Assembly: GCA_937926875.1 (NCBI GenBank)
Contig: CALBAX010000025.1
Coordinates: forward strand, 1-28,324
Source: an uncultured Desulfovibrio sp.
Lineage (GTDB): Bacteria > Desulfobacterota > Desulfovibrionia > Desulfovibrionales > Desulfovibrionaceae
Length of the DNA stretch: 28,324 nucleotides
Direction: 5' to 3'
Shown: positions 15,632-23,266 of the stretch, in pieces
Position numbering within the stretch: the stretch's first letter is position 1
Layout: each line of letters starts with the position of its first letter
Notes under the pieces: model-generated
Seen by the model: only the letters and a program-made list of their open reading frames with translations
Database searches by the model: none
Told to the model about the DNA's origin: nothing
Translations under genes and position numbers: made by a program

Positions 15632-16639
15632 ATGGAACTGGAATATATCACTGAAGAAAATGCTCCCTGGCGGCCTGAGCTGTGCCGCATCTGGGAGCAG
15701 AGCGTCGATCTGGCCGCACAGCCGGATCCCTTTTGCTGCGCTCCGGTCTGGCAGCTGTCCGCGCACAGGGCTTTCGCACCCGGGCGTCGTGTGCTGGCAC
15801 AAAATACGGAGGACAGCGTCCTTGTCCTGGCAGAAGCCTTCCTGTCTTCCGGGCAGCCGCTCCTGACGTCGCTGGAGGCCCACTGGTTCTTTGGCTGTCC
15901 CCTGCTGGGGCCGGATGCGATCGGGCTGCTGGCCGAGGCACTGGCCGTCATGTCTCAGATCTACGGGCATCTCCCGGCGCTCCTTTTGGGGGGGATAGTG
16001 CCGGGAAGCAGGAGGGCCCGGGAGTTGTATGCCTGCTGTGAGTCACTGTTCACCATTTATCTGGCCGGTGAGTGCATCCAGGGCAGGGCGTCACTGGAAG
16101 GCGGGCTGGACGGTTTTTTGAGCCGCCGTTCCGCCAACCTGCGCAGCAAGTGGCGCAAATCTTTCCGCAGGGCCGCTGACAGAGGTGTCACGTTCGAGCG
16201 GTCCTGTCCCACGGATACGGCTGGGGCCGATGCCGTCTATACCCGGATGCTGGCCGTGGAGCAGCGCAGCTGGAAGGGCGTGGGGCATTGCGGCATGACG
16301 GAATCCCCGGCCCGGGAATTCTATGCCGGCATGATCCGCCGTCTTGCCGCCCAGGGGACGGCGCGCGTCATGTTCGCCCGCCATGAAGGCCAGGACATCG
16401 GCTTCATCTTCGGCGGGATGCTGGGGGCATGCTACCGGGGACAGCAGTTCAGCTATGATGACGCCTGGAAGGATCTTTCCATCGGCAATCTTTTGCAGGT
16501 GGAACAGATCCGCTGGCTGTGCGAGGAAGGGGCTGTCCGCTACGATATGGGAACGGCCTCCGGGGAGCCCATGGCCTACAAGATGCACTGGACGGAAGCG
16601 CACCCGATCTCGCAAACGTGGTTTTTGCAGCCGCGCTGA
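15632..16639 (+). CDS. GNAT/FemAB-like acyltransferase (BioF2/CelD type)
   Basis: This 335-residue protein has a double GNAT-like fold of the acetyltransferase-6 (BioF2) group, related to FemAB. The characteristic basic helix SKWRKSFRRAADRGVTFE falls at about 170-187, and the C-terminal core holds DIGFIFGGMLG, YDDAWKDLSIGNLLQVEQI and RYDMGTASGEPMAYKMHW. These enzymes transfer acyl or aminoacyl groups to amino sugars or peptides and are frequent in exopolysaccharide and glycolipid clusters. Following a deacetylase-like gene and three glycosyltransferase modules, it could acylate a freed amino sugar. It lies after the operon terminator, so it may have its own promoter. Its ribosome-binding site is weak. 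Confidence 0.82.
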   Translation: MELEYITEENAPWRPELCRIWEQSVDLAAQPDPFCCAPVWQLSAHRAFAPGRRVLAQNTEDSVLVLAEAFLSSGQPLLTSLEAHWFFGCPLLGPDAIGLLAEALAVMSQIYGHLPALLLGGIVPGSRRARELYACCESLFTIYLAGECIQGRASLEGGLDGFLSRRSANLRSKWRKSFRRAADRGVTFERSCPTDTAGADAVYTRMLAVEQRSWKGVGHCGMTESPAREFYAGMIRRLAAQGTARVMFARHEGQDIGFIFGGMLGACYRGQQFSYDDAWKDLSIGNLLQVEQIRWLCEEGAVRYDMGTASGEPMAYKMHWTEAHPISQTWFLQPR

Positions 16640-16745
16640 CCGCGGGGCCCTGTCGGAGGAAGACGACGGGGAACAGCGAAGGCAGCGATGGCAGCGGGCA
16701 GCACGGTTCCTGCGTGGCATGGGGCAGGCGCCGGCGGGGCAAATG

Positions 16746-16777
16746 CCATCCCTGCGCGTGTGCTCTTGCAGGGATGG
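16746..16777 (+). terminator. Hairpin downstream of the acyltransferase gene
   Basis: CCATCCCTGC (16746-16755) and GCAGGGATGG (16768-16777) form a perfect 10-bp stem with a 12-nt loop, 106 bases after the acyltransferase stop. There is no immediate T-run, so termination strength is doubtful. The rest of 16640-16840 shows no gene. Confidence 0.45.
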
Positions 16778-16841
16778 GGCAGTGCAGCTCGCTGTGGCGG
16801 CGCTGTTTTTGAAAGTGGTCCGGAGCAGAGCCGGCGTCGCG

Positions 16842-16879
16842 AAAGAAAACGGCGGACAGCTTCGCAGCTGCCCGCCGTT
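16842..16879 (-). terminator. Terminator of the phosphodiesterase operon
   Basis: Outer arms AACGGCGG / CCGCCGTT (16848-16855 with 16872-16879) and inner arms CAGCT / AGCTG (16857-16861 with 16866-16870) stack around a single A-C mismatch, with loop TCGC. Read leftward it is followed by TTTTCTTTC. It lies 27 bases past the stop of the small gene at 16906. Confidence 0.85.
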
Positions 16880-16905
16880 CGTGTATGATGTCACCTGAAG
16901 GGAGA

Positions 16906-17463
16906 TTAGGCGCAGTCGTGCTTGTCCCAGGGTTCGCGGTTGTCGCGCTGGATGACGGATTCCATGCGGATCAGGGCTTCTTTCAGCTTCTTGATCTCGT
17001 CCAGCTTCAGGTTGGGGTTCTTCATGGCCTGATAGATGATGGCGCCGGTGCAGGTGGCGTCGATCTCCAGGTCGGCGATGGTGGCGATGGTCACCATCAG
17101 GTCCTGAGCGTTGACGGCGCGGTCGATGGAACCGGCCTTGTTGTTGATGGCCAGGCCGTACAGGGCCACGCCGTTGGCGGCCAGCACCACGACCAGGGTG
17201 CGACGGTCGGCGGCTCCCAGCACGGCGGCCAGTTCGGCGTCAGCGCCGCTGATGAGGATCAGGCCGTTGTCGCCCCCGGTGGCGGCTTCCAGACCGGCGG
17301 CGTCAGTGCACACGCCGCCCATGCCCTTGAGCAGGTCCACCAGACCGGCGGCATCGGCATTGGCCAGGATGACGGCCTTCTTGTTCAGTTTGTCCAGAGC
17401 TTCGCTGGAAGCGCCGAGATCCAGGGAGGCGGCTTCCAGAATGATGGCTTTTTTTTCGGCCAT
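16906..17463 (-). CDS. Small protein resembling the C-terminal end of an alkaline-phosphatase fold
   Basis: This is a 185-residue soluble protein with no signal peptide. I recognise no family for the whole, but residues 120-152 align without gaps to the last segment of the neighbouring phosphodiesterase (its residues 594-626), with 11 of 33 identical, including shared IYQ, M and PNL. That segment is the closing part of the alkaline-phosphatase superfamily fold. The metal ligands and nucleophile of the family are absent, so it is probably non-catalytic: a partial duplication turned into a partner or regulatory subunit. The last 30 residues are helical and charged (KLDEIKKLKEALIRMES). ATG 17463 has AAGGA upstream. 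It follows the phosphodiesterase gene by 72 bases in the same operon. Confidence 0.75.
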   Translation of the reverse strand: MAEKKAIILEAASLDLGASSEALDKLNKKAVILANADAAGLVDLLKGMGGVCTDAAGLEAATGGDNGLILISGADAELAAVLGAADRRTLVVVLAANGVALYGLAINNKAGSIDRAVNAQDLMVTIATIADLEIDATCTGAIIYQAMKNPNLKLDEIKKLKEALIRMESVIQRDNREPWDKHDCA

Positions 17464-17496
17464 GACAGTTTCCTTCCTTCAATAAGATATGTTGGG

Positions 17497-17522
17497 GGAC
17501 GGGGAACGCGGGCTCCCCGTCC
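17497..17522. repeat. Intercistronic hairpin in the phosphodiesterase operon
   Basis: GGACGGGGA (17497-17505) and TCCCCGTCC (17514-17522) form a perfect 9-bp GC-rich stem between the two leftward genes. There is no T-tract, so it is more likely an mRNA-stabilising or partial attenuating element that makes the two products at different levels. Confidence 0.45.
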
Positions 17523-17535
17523 GTAGTGACAGTTG

Positions 17536-19422
17536 CTAGCCGACCAGGTTGGGATCTTCCATGATCTGGTAGATGGGGCCGCCTTCGGCATCGGCGGGCA
17601 CCGGGTTGCCGGTCAGGTAGCACAGGGTGGGCACGATGTCGGCCAGCCAGCGGGGACGGGTGTAGCGGAAGCCCTTCTTGATGTTGGGACCGCGGAACAT
17701 CAGCAGGTTCTTCAGGCTGCCGCAGCCGGATTCGCCGGTGGGCAGGCCATAGCCGTGCTCGGCCATGTATTCGGGCTTGAGGACATAGACCACGTCACCG
17801 GCCTGGGCGCCGCCCATGCCGAAGACCTGGGCATCTTCCTTGCGCACGGCCAGCAGCACCGGACGCTCGCCGGTCTCGGGATGACGGTAGTCGAGCAGGG
17901 CGTTGATGATCTCGTCACGCACGGTCTCGTAATCTTCAGGCTCCACGATGCCGCCGGGGTACTTGCCCTTGAGGTTGACGTAGACGAACATGTAACGCTG
18001 CGGCACGGCCCTGGATTTGCTCACGTCCAGCACGTAGTTGAAGCCTTCGCTTTCTTCATAGATGTCCCAGAAGTTTTCGGACTTCTTGGGCTCGTAGGAG
18101 CACAGGCCGGCTTCCTTCAGGGCGTGGGCGGTGTTCAGGATGGGGCCCATGGGGGTGGCGCCGTGGTCGGAGCAGACGCACATGGCGGTGTCGTCGCCCA
18201 TCATGTCCATCAGGCGGCCCAGCAGGCGGTCTTCCACTTCGTAGATGTGGCGTTCCATCTTTTCAGCGCGGGCACGCACGGCCTCGTCCTTGCTGTCCAG
18301 TTCGCTCAGCCAGCCGTGGTAGAACCAGTCGATGGGATGGGAATGCATGTAGAACAGATCCCAGTCGGGGTTGGCCTTGAGCAGGCTTTCCACGGTGTTC
18401 CACAGCCAGGCGCTGTGGAATTCCACCAGTTCGCACACGGTGTCGGTGTCGATGATGCCGTGCAGGTAGGCCACCAGGCCGATGTCGTTGGCGGTGATGT
18501 CCTTGGAGAAGTCGATCTGGTCGCCGGCAGAAGCGGGAGCGATGAAGCCGCAGCGTCCGGCGATGCCGGACATGTACAGCTTGAATTCTTCAGCGTCGTC
18601 GGACAGCTGCATCAGCTTGCAGCGGAACACGCCCTTTTCGGTGCGGCCGTCGGCCTTGATGGTGAAATCGTGCTGCACGGGCTGGCTCCACTCACCCTTG
18701 CGGATGGTGAAGAAGGCCTTGGAGTAGTCCTTTTCGGGGCACAGGGCCACGGTGTCGATGCCGTCGTCGCCGCTTTCCCAGGCCAGGCAGTACCAGGTCT
18801 GGTCCACCAGGGGCTCGATGGATTCCTTGAAGTGCATCCTGACGGTCATTTCCAGATGCTCTTCACCTTCGGGCAGGTTTTCCCATCCTTCGGCATCGTC
18901 GAAGGAACCCTGGACGCCCATGGGGTAGAATTCCGTGGAGATGACGCTTTCGGAGGCCAGAAATTCCTTGTGTTCGTTGCCGTGCAGGGGCCAGCGGGTC
19001 TCGGCGGGGCTCAGGCCTTCACCCATGATCATGACACCGTTCTCCATGTGGGAAGGCCAGGACATGGGGTAGTTGACCACGATGCACTTTTTGCCGGTCT
19101 TGTCCCAGGCGTCCCAGATGGTCTGGGCGGTCAGGATGTCGGAGCCGAAGGCCTGGGAGGTTTCCTTGTAATCCAGGCTGCGGCCTTCATGATAGTAATA
19201 ATAGTCTTCCACACCGTGGGTGCGGGGGTAGGCGCCGGTGCAGATGGTGGCCCAGGACGGCGGGGTCACGGTAGGCAGGTTGTAACCTTCGGGGATGAAG
19301 CTGCCTTCCGCCATGAAGCGGCGGAAGTTTTCCAGACCGCCTTGGGCCAGCATGGCTTCCAAGCGCTTGGGGATAAGACAGTCAAAACCGATGAGAGCGG
19401 CTCTTTTCGCTTTAGCGGCCAT
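17536..19422 (-). CDS. Alkaline-phosphatase-superfamily phosphodiesterase / nucleotide pyrophosphatase
   Basis: This 628-residue cytosolic metal-dependent hydrolase belongs to the type I phosphodiesterase / nucleotide pyrophosphatase group. D14 in IGFDCL is a metal ligand. TVTPPSWATICTG carries the nucleophile (T53), YMHSHPIDWFYHG supplies mid-protein metal ligands, and CSDHGATPMGP the closing ones. The C terminus has the usual DIVPTLCYL stretch. There is no signal peptide. Substrates of relatives are phosphodiesters, pyrophosphates or phosphonates. The setting beside a BCCT transporter and a nucleotidyltransferase/kinase suggests a choline- or ethanolamine-linked phosphodiester, but this is inference. 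AAGGAG precedes ATG 19422. A sigma-54 promoter lies at 19494-19478, and the gene diverges from the BCCT gene. Confidence 0.85.
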   Translation of the reverse strand: MAAKAKRAALIGFDCLIPKRLEAMLAQGGLENFRRFMAEGSFIPEGYNLPTVTPPSWATICTGAYPRTHGVEDYYYYHEGRSLDYKETSQAFGSDILTAQTIWDAWDKTGKKCIVVNYPMSWPSHMENGVMIMGEGLSPAETRWPLHGNEHKEFLASESVISTEFYPMGVQGSFDDAEGWENLPEGEEHLEMTVRMHFKESIEPLVDQTWYCLAWESGDDGIDTVALCPEKDYSKAFFTIRKGEWSQPVQHDFTIKADGRTEKGVFRCKLMQLSDDAEEFKLYMSGIAGRCGFIAPASAGDQIDFSKDITANDIGLVAYLHGIIDTDTVCELVEFHSAWLWNTVESLLKANPDWDLFYMHSHPIDWFYHGWLSELDSKDEAVRARAEKMERHIYEVEDRLLGRLMDMMGDDTAMCVCSDHGATPMGPILNTAHALKEAGLCSYEPKKSENFWDIYEESEGFNYVLDVSKSRAVPQRYMFVYVNLKGKYPGGIVEPEDYETVRDEIINALLDYRHPETGERPVLLAVRKEDAQVFGMGGAQAGDVVYVLKPEYMAEHGYGLPTGESGCGSLKNLLMFRGPNIKKGFRYTRPRWLADIVPTLCYLTGNPVPADAEGGPIYQIMEDPNLVG

Positions 19423-19477
19423 AAGACAACTCCTTAAAGGTCGTGCGGAGCACGGGGATTTGGATTTGTCTTCACCA

Positions 19478-19494
19478 ATTCAATTAGCGTACCA
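19478..19494 (-). promoter_or_regulatory. Sigma-54 promoter for the phosphodiesterase operon
   Basis: Read leftward: TGGTACG (19494-19488), four bases, then TTGAAT (19483-19478). This matches TGGCACG-N4-TTGCA at all but two positions with exact -24/-12 spacing; the -12 GC is GA here, so it is the weakest of the three. It lies 56 bases before the start codon. Confidence 0.6.
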
Positions 19495-19589
19495 AAAAAA
19501 AATTATTATGTAAAAATAGAATGTTATTATCTTTTCTTCTTGCTGCAAGACAGAACGTGCTGTTTTTCTTTTTTCTTTGGGCGTCATGG

Positions 19590-19605
19590 TATGACACAAA
19601 TGTCG
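19590..19605. promoter_or_regulatory. TATGACA-N4-TGTCG palindrome, candidate activator site
   Basis: TATGACA CAAA TGTCG, with an extra GTCAT half-site at 19583-19587. It is centred about 105 bases upstream of the leftward -24 box at 19493. The same arrangement occurs at 19679-19694 and 26279-26296, so it is a strong candidate enhancer for the sigma-54 activator encoded at 24866-26245. Confidence 0.65.
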
Positions 19606-19665
19606 CGAAAACTCATTTTTTTTATTTATTAGATTGATTTATTTTGATAAAATAACATAAGAATA

Positions 19666-19694
19666 TTTTGTCATTTTTTATGACAAAAATGTCG
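19666..19694. promoter_or_regulatory. Overlapping palindromes, candidate activator site for the BCCT promoter
   Basis: TTTTGTCAT (19666-19674) and ATGACAAAA (19680-19688) form a 9-bp inverted repeat. Overlapping it, TATGACA AAAA TGTCG (19679-19694) repeats the motif seen at 19590 and 26279. It is centred about 75 bases upstream of the BCCT -24 box. Confidence 0.68.
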
Positions 19695-19754
19695 TTTTTA
19701 CATTATTTTTTAAAATAAAAAATAAAAATCCAATGATTCCAATAAGGTGATTTT

Positions 19755-19770
19755 TGGTACAAAGTCTGCA
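19755..19770 (+). promoter_or_regulatory. Sigma-54 promoter for the BCCT transporter gene
   Basis: TGGTAC (19755-19760), six bases, TGCA (19767-19770): the GG and GC pairs are exactly 12 apart, the diagnostic -24/-12 spacing. It is preceded by a T-run, as at the other two sites. The start codon is 45 bases downstream. Confidence 0.75.
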
Positions 19771-19814
19771 AGGGAGGTGCCATCAGAACACTTTCATCCC
19801 GTGCAGGAGAGATT

Positions 19815-21440
19815 ATGAAGGACAATCGCACACAGACAGGTTCCGCACCGCTGAAGGATGACCTGCGCCCCGATATGGGCGTGTTCCTCCCCGGTCTGCT
19901 GGTGGTACTGCTCATCAGCTTGCCCGCAGTGATCGCCCCCAAATGGACAGAAGAACTCCTGACTGCCATCTATGTCCCGTTCGCAAGGGATTTTGGCACG
20001 CTGTATCTCTGGATAACGGTGGGTCTGATCGCCTTGTGCGTCTATTTTGCCGTCAGCCGTTTTGGCAACATCAAGTTCGGCGATCCGGACGAAAAACCCC
20101 AGTTCAGTTTGCCCTCGTGGGTAGCCATGATCTTCTGTTCAGGTGTGGGCGGTGCCATCATGTTCTGGGCCATCACCGAGCCCCTCTGGGACATCATGAT
20201 CCCTCCGCAAAACGTGGAGCCCATGAGCGTCCAGGCCTATGACTGGTCTTTGGCCTACCTGCTGCTCCACTGGGGCCCCAATGCCTGGTGCACCTACCTG
20301 ATCACGGCCCTGCCCATCGCCTACATGTTCTATATCAAGAAGGAACCGTTCCTGCGCGTCAGCATGGCGTCCGAGATGATCATCGGCCCGCGCCTGGCCC
20401 GCGGCCTTTTCGGGCGCTGCATCGATACCTTCTTCATCCTCGGCCTCATGTTTTGTACAGCCGTCACCATGTGCCTTTCTCTGCCCACGGTGACGGAATC
20501 CCTGCATGCGGTCTTCGGCATCAATCCTTCTTTGGGCACCCAGATCTATGTGCTGCTGTTCAGCGGCCTGATCTCCGCCATCACCGTGTACAAGGGCCTG
20601 GATCGCGGCATCAAGTGGCTCAGTGACGTCAATGTCATCATTGCCCTTTTCCTGGCTGCGTACTGCTTCCTGTGCGGGCCCACCGTCACCCTGTTCAACA
20701 TCTTCACCAATGCCTTCGGCAAGCTGCTGGGCAACTATCCCAACATGGTCTTCTGGACCGACCCCTGGACCGGCGGCACCTTCCCCCGTGACTGGACCAT
20801 CTTCTATGCCCTTTTCTGGGCCGGATTCGGGCCCTTCATGGGGCTGTTCATCGCACGCATCTCCCGTGGCCGCACCGTGCGCGAGATCATCGCCTGGGGC
20901 ATGGCCGGCACGGTCGCCGGGGGGTGTCTGATGCACGGCATCTTCGGCTCCTATTCCCTGTACGTGCAGCACAGCGGCATCCTCGATGCTGTCGGAATCC
21001 TCAAGGAAAAGGGGGGGGCCGCTGCCATGATCGCCGTGCTCGGCACCTTGCCGCTCAAGGATATGGTGCTCATCGTGTACTGTGTTCTCTCCACCATCTT
21101 CCTGGCGACCACGGTCAATGCCGGTTCCTATGTTGTCGCCACCGCCGCTACGCGGCGCATCTCGCCTGATGCCGAACCCCATCGTGTGCACCGTACATTC
21201 TGGTGCATCGCCCAGTGCGTGCTGGCCCTGGGCCTGCTTTCCATGGGCGGCCTGGGTGTGGCCAAGATGTTCGGCAACTTCTCCGGCGCCCTGATGGTCC
21301 TGCCCGTGCTGTTGCTGGTGGCCTGCTGGTTCCGCATCCTGTCGCGCAAGGGCAACTATCTGCTGCGCCACCATGTGCAGGCCCTGCCTGCCGATGATTC
21401 CGACCCGTCCCGCGAGGCATCTCTCTCCCGGGAAGGCTAG
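19815..21440 (+). CDS. BCCT family transporter (choline/betaine/carnitine type)
   Basis: This 541-residue inner-membrane carrier has about twelve helices. The unwound-helix motif GVGGAIMFWAITEPLW corresponds to the glycine-rich substrate site of BetP and CaiT. DWTIFYALFWAGFGPF and FIARISRGRTVREII are the family signature. Known substrates are choline, glycine betaine, carnitine and related quaternary or sulfonium compounds. Transport may be coupled to sodium or protons or be an exchange, which cannot be read here. AGGAGA precedes ATG 19815. Sigma-54 control and the neighbouring catabolic-looking genes argue for nutrient uptake rather than osmotic stress. The porin gene follows after a hairpin. 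Confidence 0.92.
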   Translation: MKDNRTQTGSAPLKDDLRPDMGVFLPGLLVVLLISLPAVIAPKWTEELLTAIYVPFARDFGTLYLWITVGLIALCVYFAVSRFGNIKFGDPDEKPQFSLPSWVAMIFCSGVGGAIMFWAITEPLWDIMIPPQNVEPMSVQAYDWSLAYLLLHWGPNAWCTYLITALPIAYMFYIKKEPFLRVSMASEMIIGPRLARGLFGRCIDTFFILGLMFCTAVTMCLSLPTVTESLHAVFGINPSLGTQIYVLLFSGLISAITVYKGLDRGIKWLSDVNVIIALFLAAYCFLCGPTVTLFNIFTNAFGKLLGNYPNMVFWTDPWTGGTFPRDWTIFYALFWAGFGPFMGLFIARISRGRTVREIIAWGMAGTVAGGCLMHGIFGSYSLYVQHSGILDAVGILKEKGGAAAMIAVLGTLPLKDMVLIVYCVLSTIFLATTVNAGSYVVATAATRRISPDAEPHRVHRTFWCIAQCVLALGLLSMGGLGVAKMFGNFSGALMVLPVLLLVACWFRILSRKGNYLLRHHVQALPADDSDPSREASLSREG

Positions 21441-21473
21441 CCCGTTTGCCATCCACCTCCGTCCGCCATGCAG

Positions 21474-21505
21474 GGCAAGAGGTCCCGCCCCCGGGATCTC
21501 TTGCC
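21474..21505. repeat. 14-bp hairpin between BCCT and porin genes
   Basis: GGCAAGAGGTCCCG (21474-21487) pairs with CGGGATCTCTTGCC (21492-21505), 14 bp with one G-T wobble and loop CCCC. There is no T-tract. It may partly terminate or stabilise the upstream message so that the highly abundant porin and the transporter are made at different levels. Confidence 0.5.
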
Positions 21506-21575
21506 TGCGGCCTGTGCTGCCCTGTCCATGGCCAAGCATGACATTCGCCATCTCACTACCAAAGGAAGGATACTG

Positions 21576-23099
21576 ATGAAAAAACTGATGACCCTTGTTC
21601 TTGCCGCCGGTATGTTGCTGGGCGCCGCGAACGGCGCCAGCGCCATCGACTTCAAGGCCAAAGGCCAGTGGCTGATGGGCTTTGCCGCCGGGGACGGCCA
21701 GTTCATGAGCGAAAAGCGTGATGGCAACAAGACCAGCAAGCCCGACTCCAGTGACGTGTTCGATGCCCGGCAGCGTGTGCATCTGCAGCTGGAAGCCGTG
21801 GCCTCCGAAAGCCTGTCCGGTACGGTCTTTTTCGAGATCGGTGACCAGCTGTGGGGCCAGGACAGTACCGGCGGTGCCCTGGGCGCGGATTCCGGCAGTG
21901 TCGTGGAGCTGAAGCGCGCCTACATCGACTGGGCCGTGCCCAACAGCAACCTCAAGTTCCGCATGGGTATCCAGGGCATCACCATGCCCAATGTGGCCGG
22001 CGGTTCCGCCGTGCTGGATGATGACGCCGCCGGTATCGTGGCCTCCTGCCGTTTCAATGAGAACGTGGGCCTGTCCGCGTTCTGGGTACGCCTGTTCAAC
22101 GATAACTGGAACGCGAGCAGCGCGGCGGATCGCTGGACAGCTGACGGCGATGCCAACTACCATGACAACGTGGATCTGTTCTCCCTCATGCTGCCCCTGA
22201 CCTTTGACGGCGTGAAAGTGACGCCCTGGGCCATGTACGGCATGGTCGGCGCCAATGCCTGGGATGCCATGGATAACGACATGCACAAGGGCAGCTACCC
22301 TGCCTACACCCTGCGCCCCTATCCGCTGGCGTCCAGCGGTGGCGTGCGGGACACCGGCAAGGCCTATGGCTCCGTGTTCTGGGCCGGTCTGCCCATTGCC
22401 GTCACAGCTTTCGATCCGCTGAGCATCGAACTGGACATCAATTACGGCTACGTGGAATCCATGGGCCGCTACGAGGCCACCAAGTACAACACCATGGACG
22501 TTGTCCGTGGCGACACCAAGCGTGAAGGCTGGCTGGTCAAGGCCCTGGTGGAATACAAGCTGGACTGGGGTACCCCCGGCATCTTCGGCTGGTACTCCTC
22601 CGGTGACGACGGCAACGTCAAGAACGGCTCCGAGCGCATGCCCACCCTGTCCGGCTGCGGCAACTTCATGTCCTTCATGGGCGACGGCAACTATGGCTGG
22701 GGCGATGGCCGCCTGTATGACAAGAACCTGACCTATGCAGGGACCTGGGGCGTGGGCCTGCGTCTGCACGACCTGAGCTTCGTGGACGACCTGAAACACT
22801 CCTTCCGTGTGGCCTACTGGGGCGGCACCAACAGCCCGTCCATGGCCAAGTACGTTTCCACGTCCTACGGCTGGAACAACCAGACCCCCGAAGGTCCGTA
22901 CCTGACCACCAACGACGGCCTGCTGGAATTCAACCTGGTGAACAGCTGCCAGATCTATGAGAACCTGGAAGCCAACCTGGAGCTGGGTTACATCATCAAC
23001 CTGGTGGATGACGATACCTGGAAGCGCAGCTACCGCAATGATTCCTACCAGAAGCAGGATGCCTGGAAGGCCCAGCTGATCCTGGCCTACAAGTTCTAG
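21576..23099 (+). CDS. Outer-membrane porin (Desulfovibrio homotrimeric type)
   Basis: This is a 507-residue outer-membrane beta-barrel. The signal peptide MKKLMTLVLAAGMLLGAANG ends with cleavage after ASA (about residue 23). The mature protein begins IDFKAKGQWLMGFAAGDGQF and is rich in aromatic alternating strands and Asp/Gly/Asn loops. It ends ILAYKF, with the C-terminal phenylalanine needed for barrel assembly. It belongs to the general porins found in several copies in Desulfovibrio genomes. AAGGAAGG precedes ATG 21576. It follows the BCCT gene by 135 bases and may pass the same substrate through the outer membrane. A terminator closes the transcript at 23137-23180. Confidence 0.9.
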   Translation: MKKLMTLVLAAGMLLGAANGASAIDFKAKGQWLMGFAAGDGQFMSEKRDGNKTSKPDSSDVFDARQRVHLQLEAVASESLSGTVFFEIGDQLWGQDSTGGALGADSGSVVELKRAYIDWAVPNSNLKFRMGIQGITMPNVAGGSAVLDDDAAGIVASCRFNENVGLSAFWVRLFNDNWNASSAADRWTADGDANYHDNVDLFSLMLPLTFDGVKVTPWAMYGMVGANAWDAMDNDMHKGSYPAYTLRPYPLASSGGVRDTGKAYGSVFWAGLPIAVTAFDPLSIELDINYGYVESMGRYEATKYNTMDVVRGDTKREGWLVKALVEYKLDWGTPGIFGWYSSGDDGNVKNGSERMPTLSGCGNFMSFMGDGNYGWGDGRLYDKNLTYAGTWGVGLRLHDLSFVDDLKHSFRVAYWGGTNSPSMAKYVSTSYGWNNQTPEGPYLTTNDGLLEFNLVNSCQIYENLEANLELGYIINLVDDDTWKRSYRNDSYQKQDAWKAQLILAYKF

Positions 23100-23136
23100 C
23101 CCCTCCGGGGACGTCCCCATTCCTGACCGACTGTAT

Positions 23137-23180
23137 GGGCGGACAGAAAAAGGTGGCATGCCTTGCTCTGTCCGCCCTTT
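23137..23180 (+). terminator. Terminator after the porin gene
   Basis: GGGCGGACAGA (23137-23147) and TCTGTCCGCCC (23167-23177) form a perfect 11-bp stem whose loop contains a second small stem (AAGG/CCTT), followed by TTTCT. It lies 37 bases after the porin stop. Confidence 0.8.
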
Positions 23181-23266
23181 CTCCATGCTGTCGGGAGCAT
23201 CAACCGTTCGGAGGGCAGGGTGGTCGGCCGTGGAGCAGCCGGGCGCATCCTGCCGAAGGAGACACC

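Noticed and set aside
17533..19437. Long plus-strand frame of about 630 codons
   Set aside because: It is the mirror of the phosphodiesterase gene, which has all catalytic motifs. The antisense translation shows no domain.
19501..19570. Second sigma-54-like element CAGCACG with TTGCAG on the minus strand
   Set aside because: The -24-like and -12-like halves are about three bases too far apart, and the -24 half lacks the GG pair. The site at 19494-19478 has correct spacing.
20139..23186. Very long open frame (over 1000 codons) on the minus strand
   Set aside because: It is antisense to the BCCT and porin genes, which have clear motifs, signal peptide and ribosome-binding sites. Long antisense frames are common in GC-rich genes with strong third-position bias, and its translation is low-complexity Gly/His/Gln-rich.
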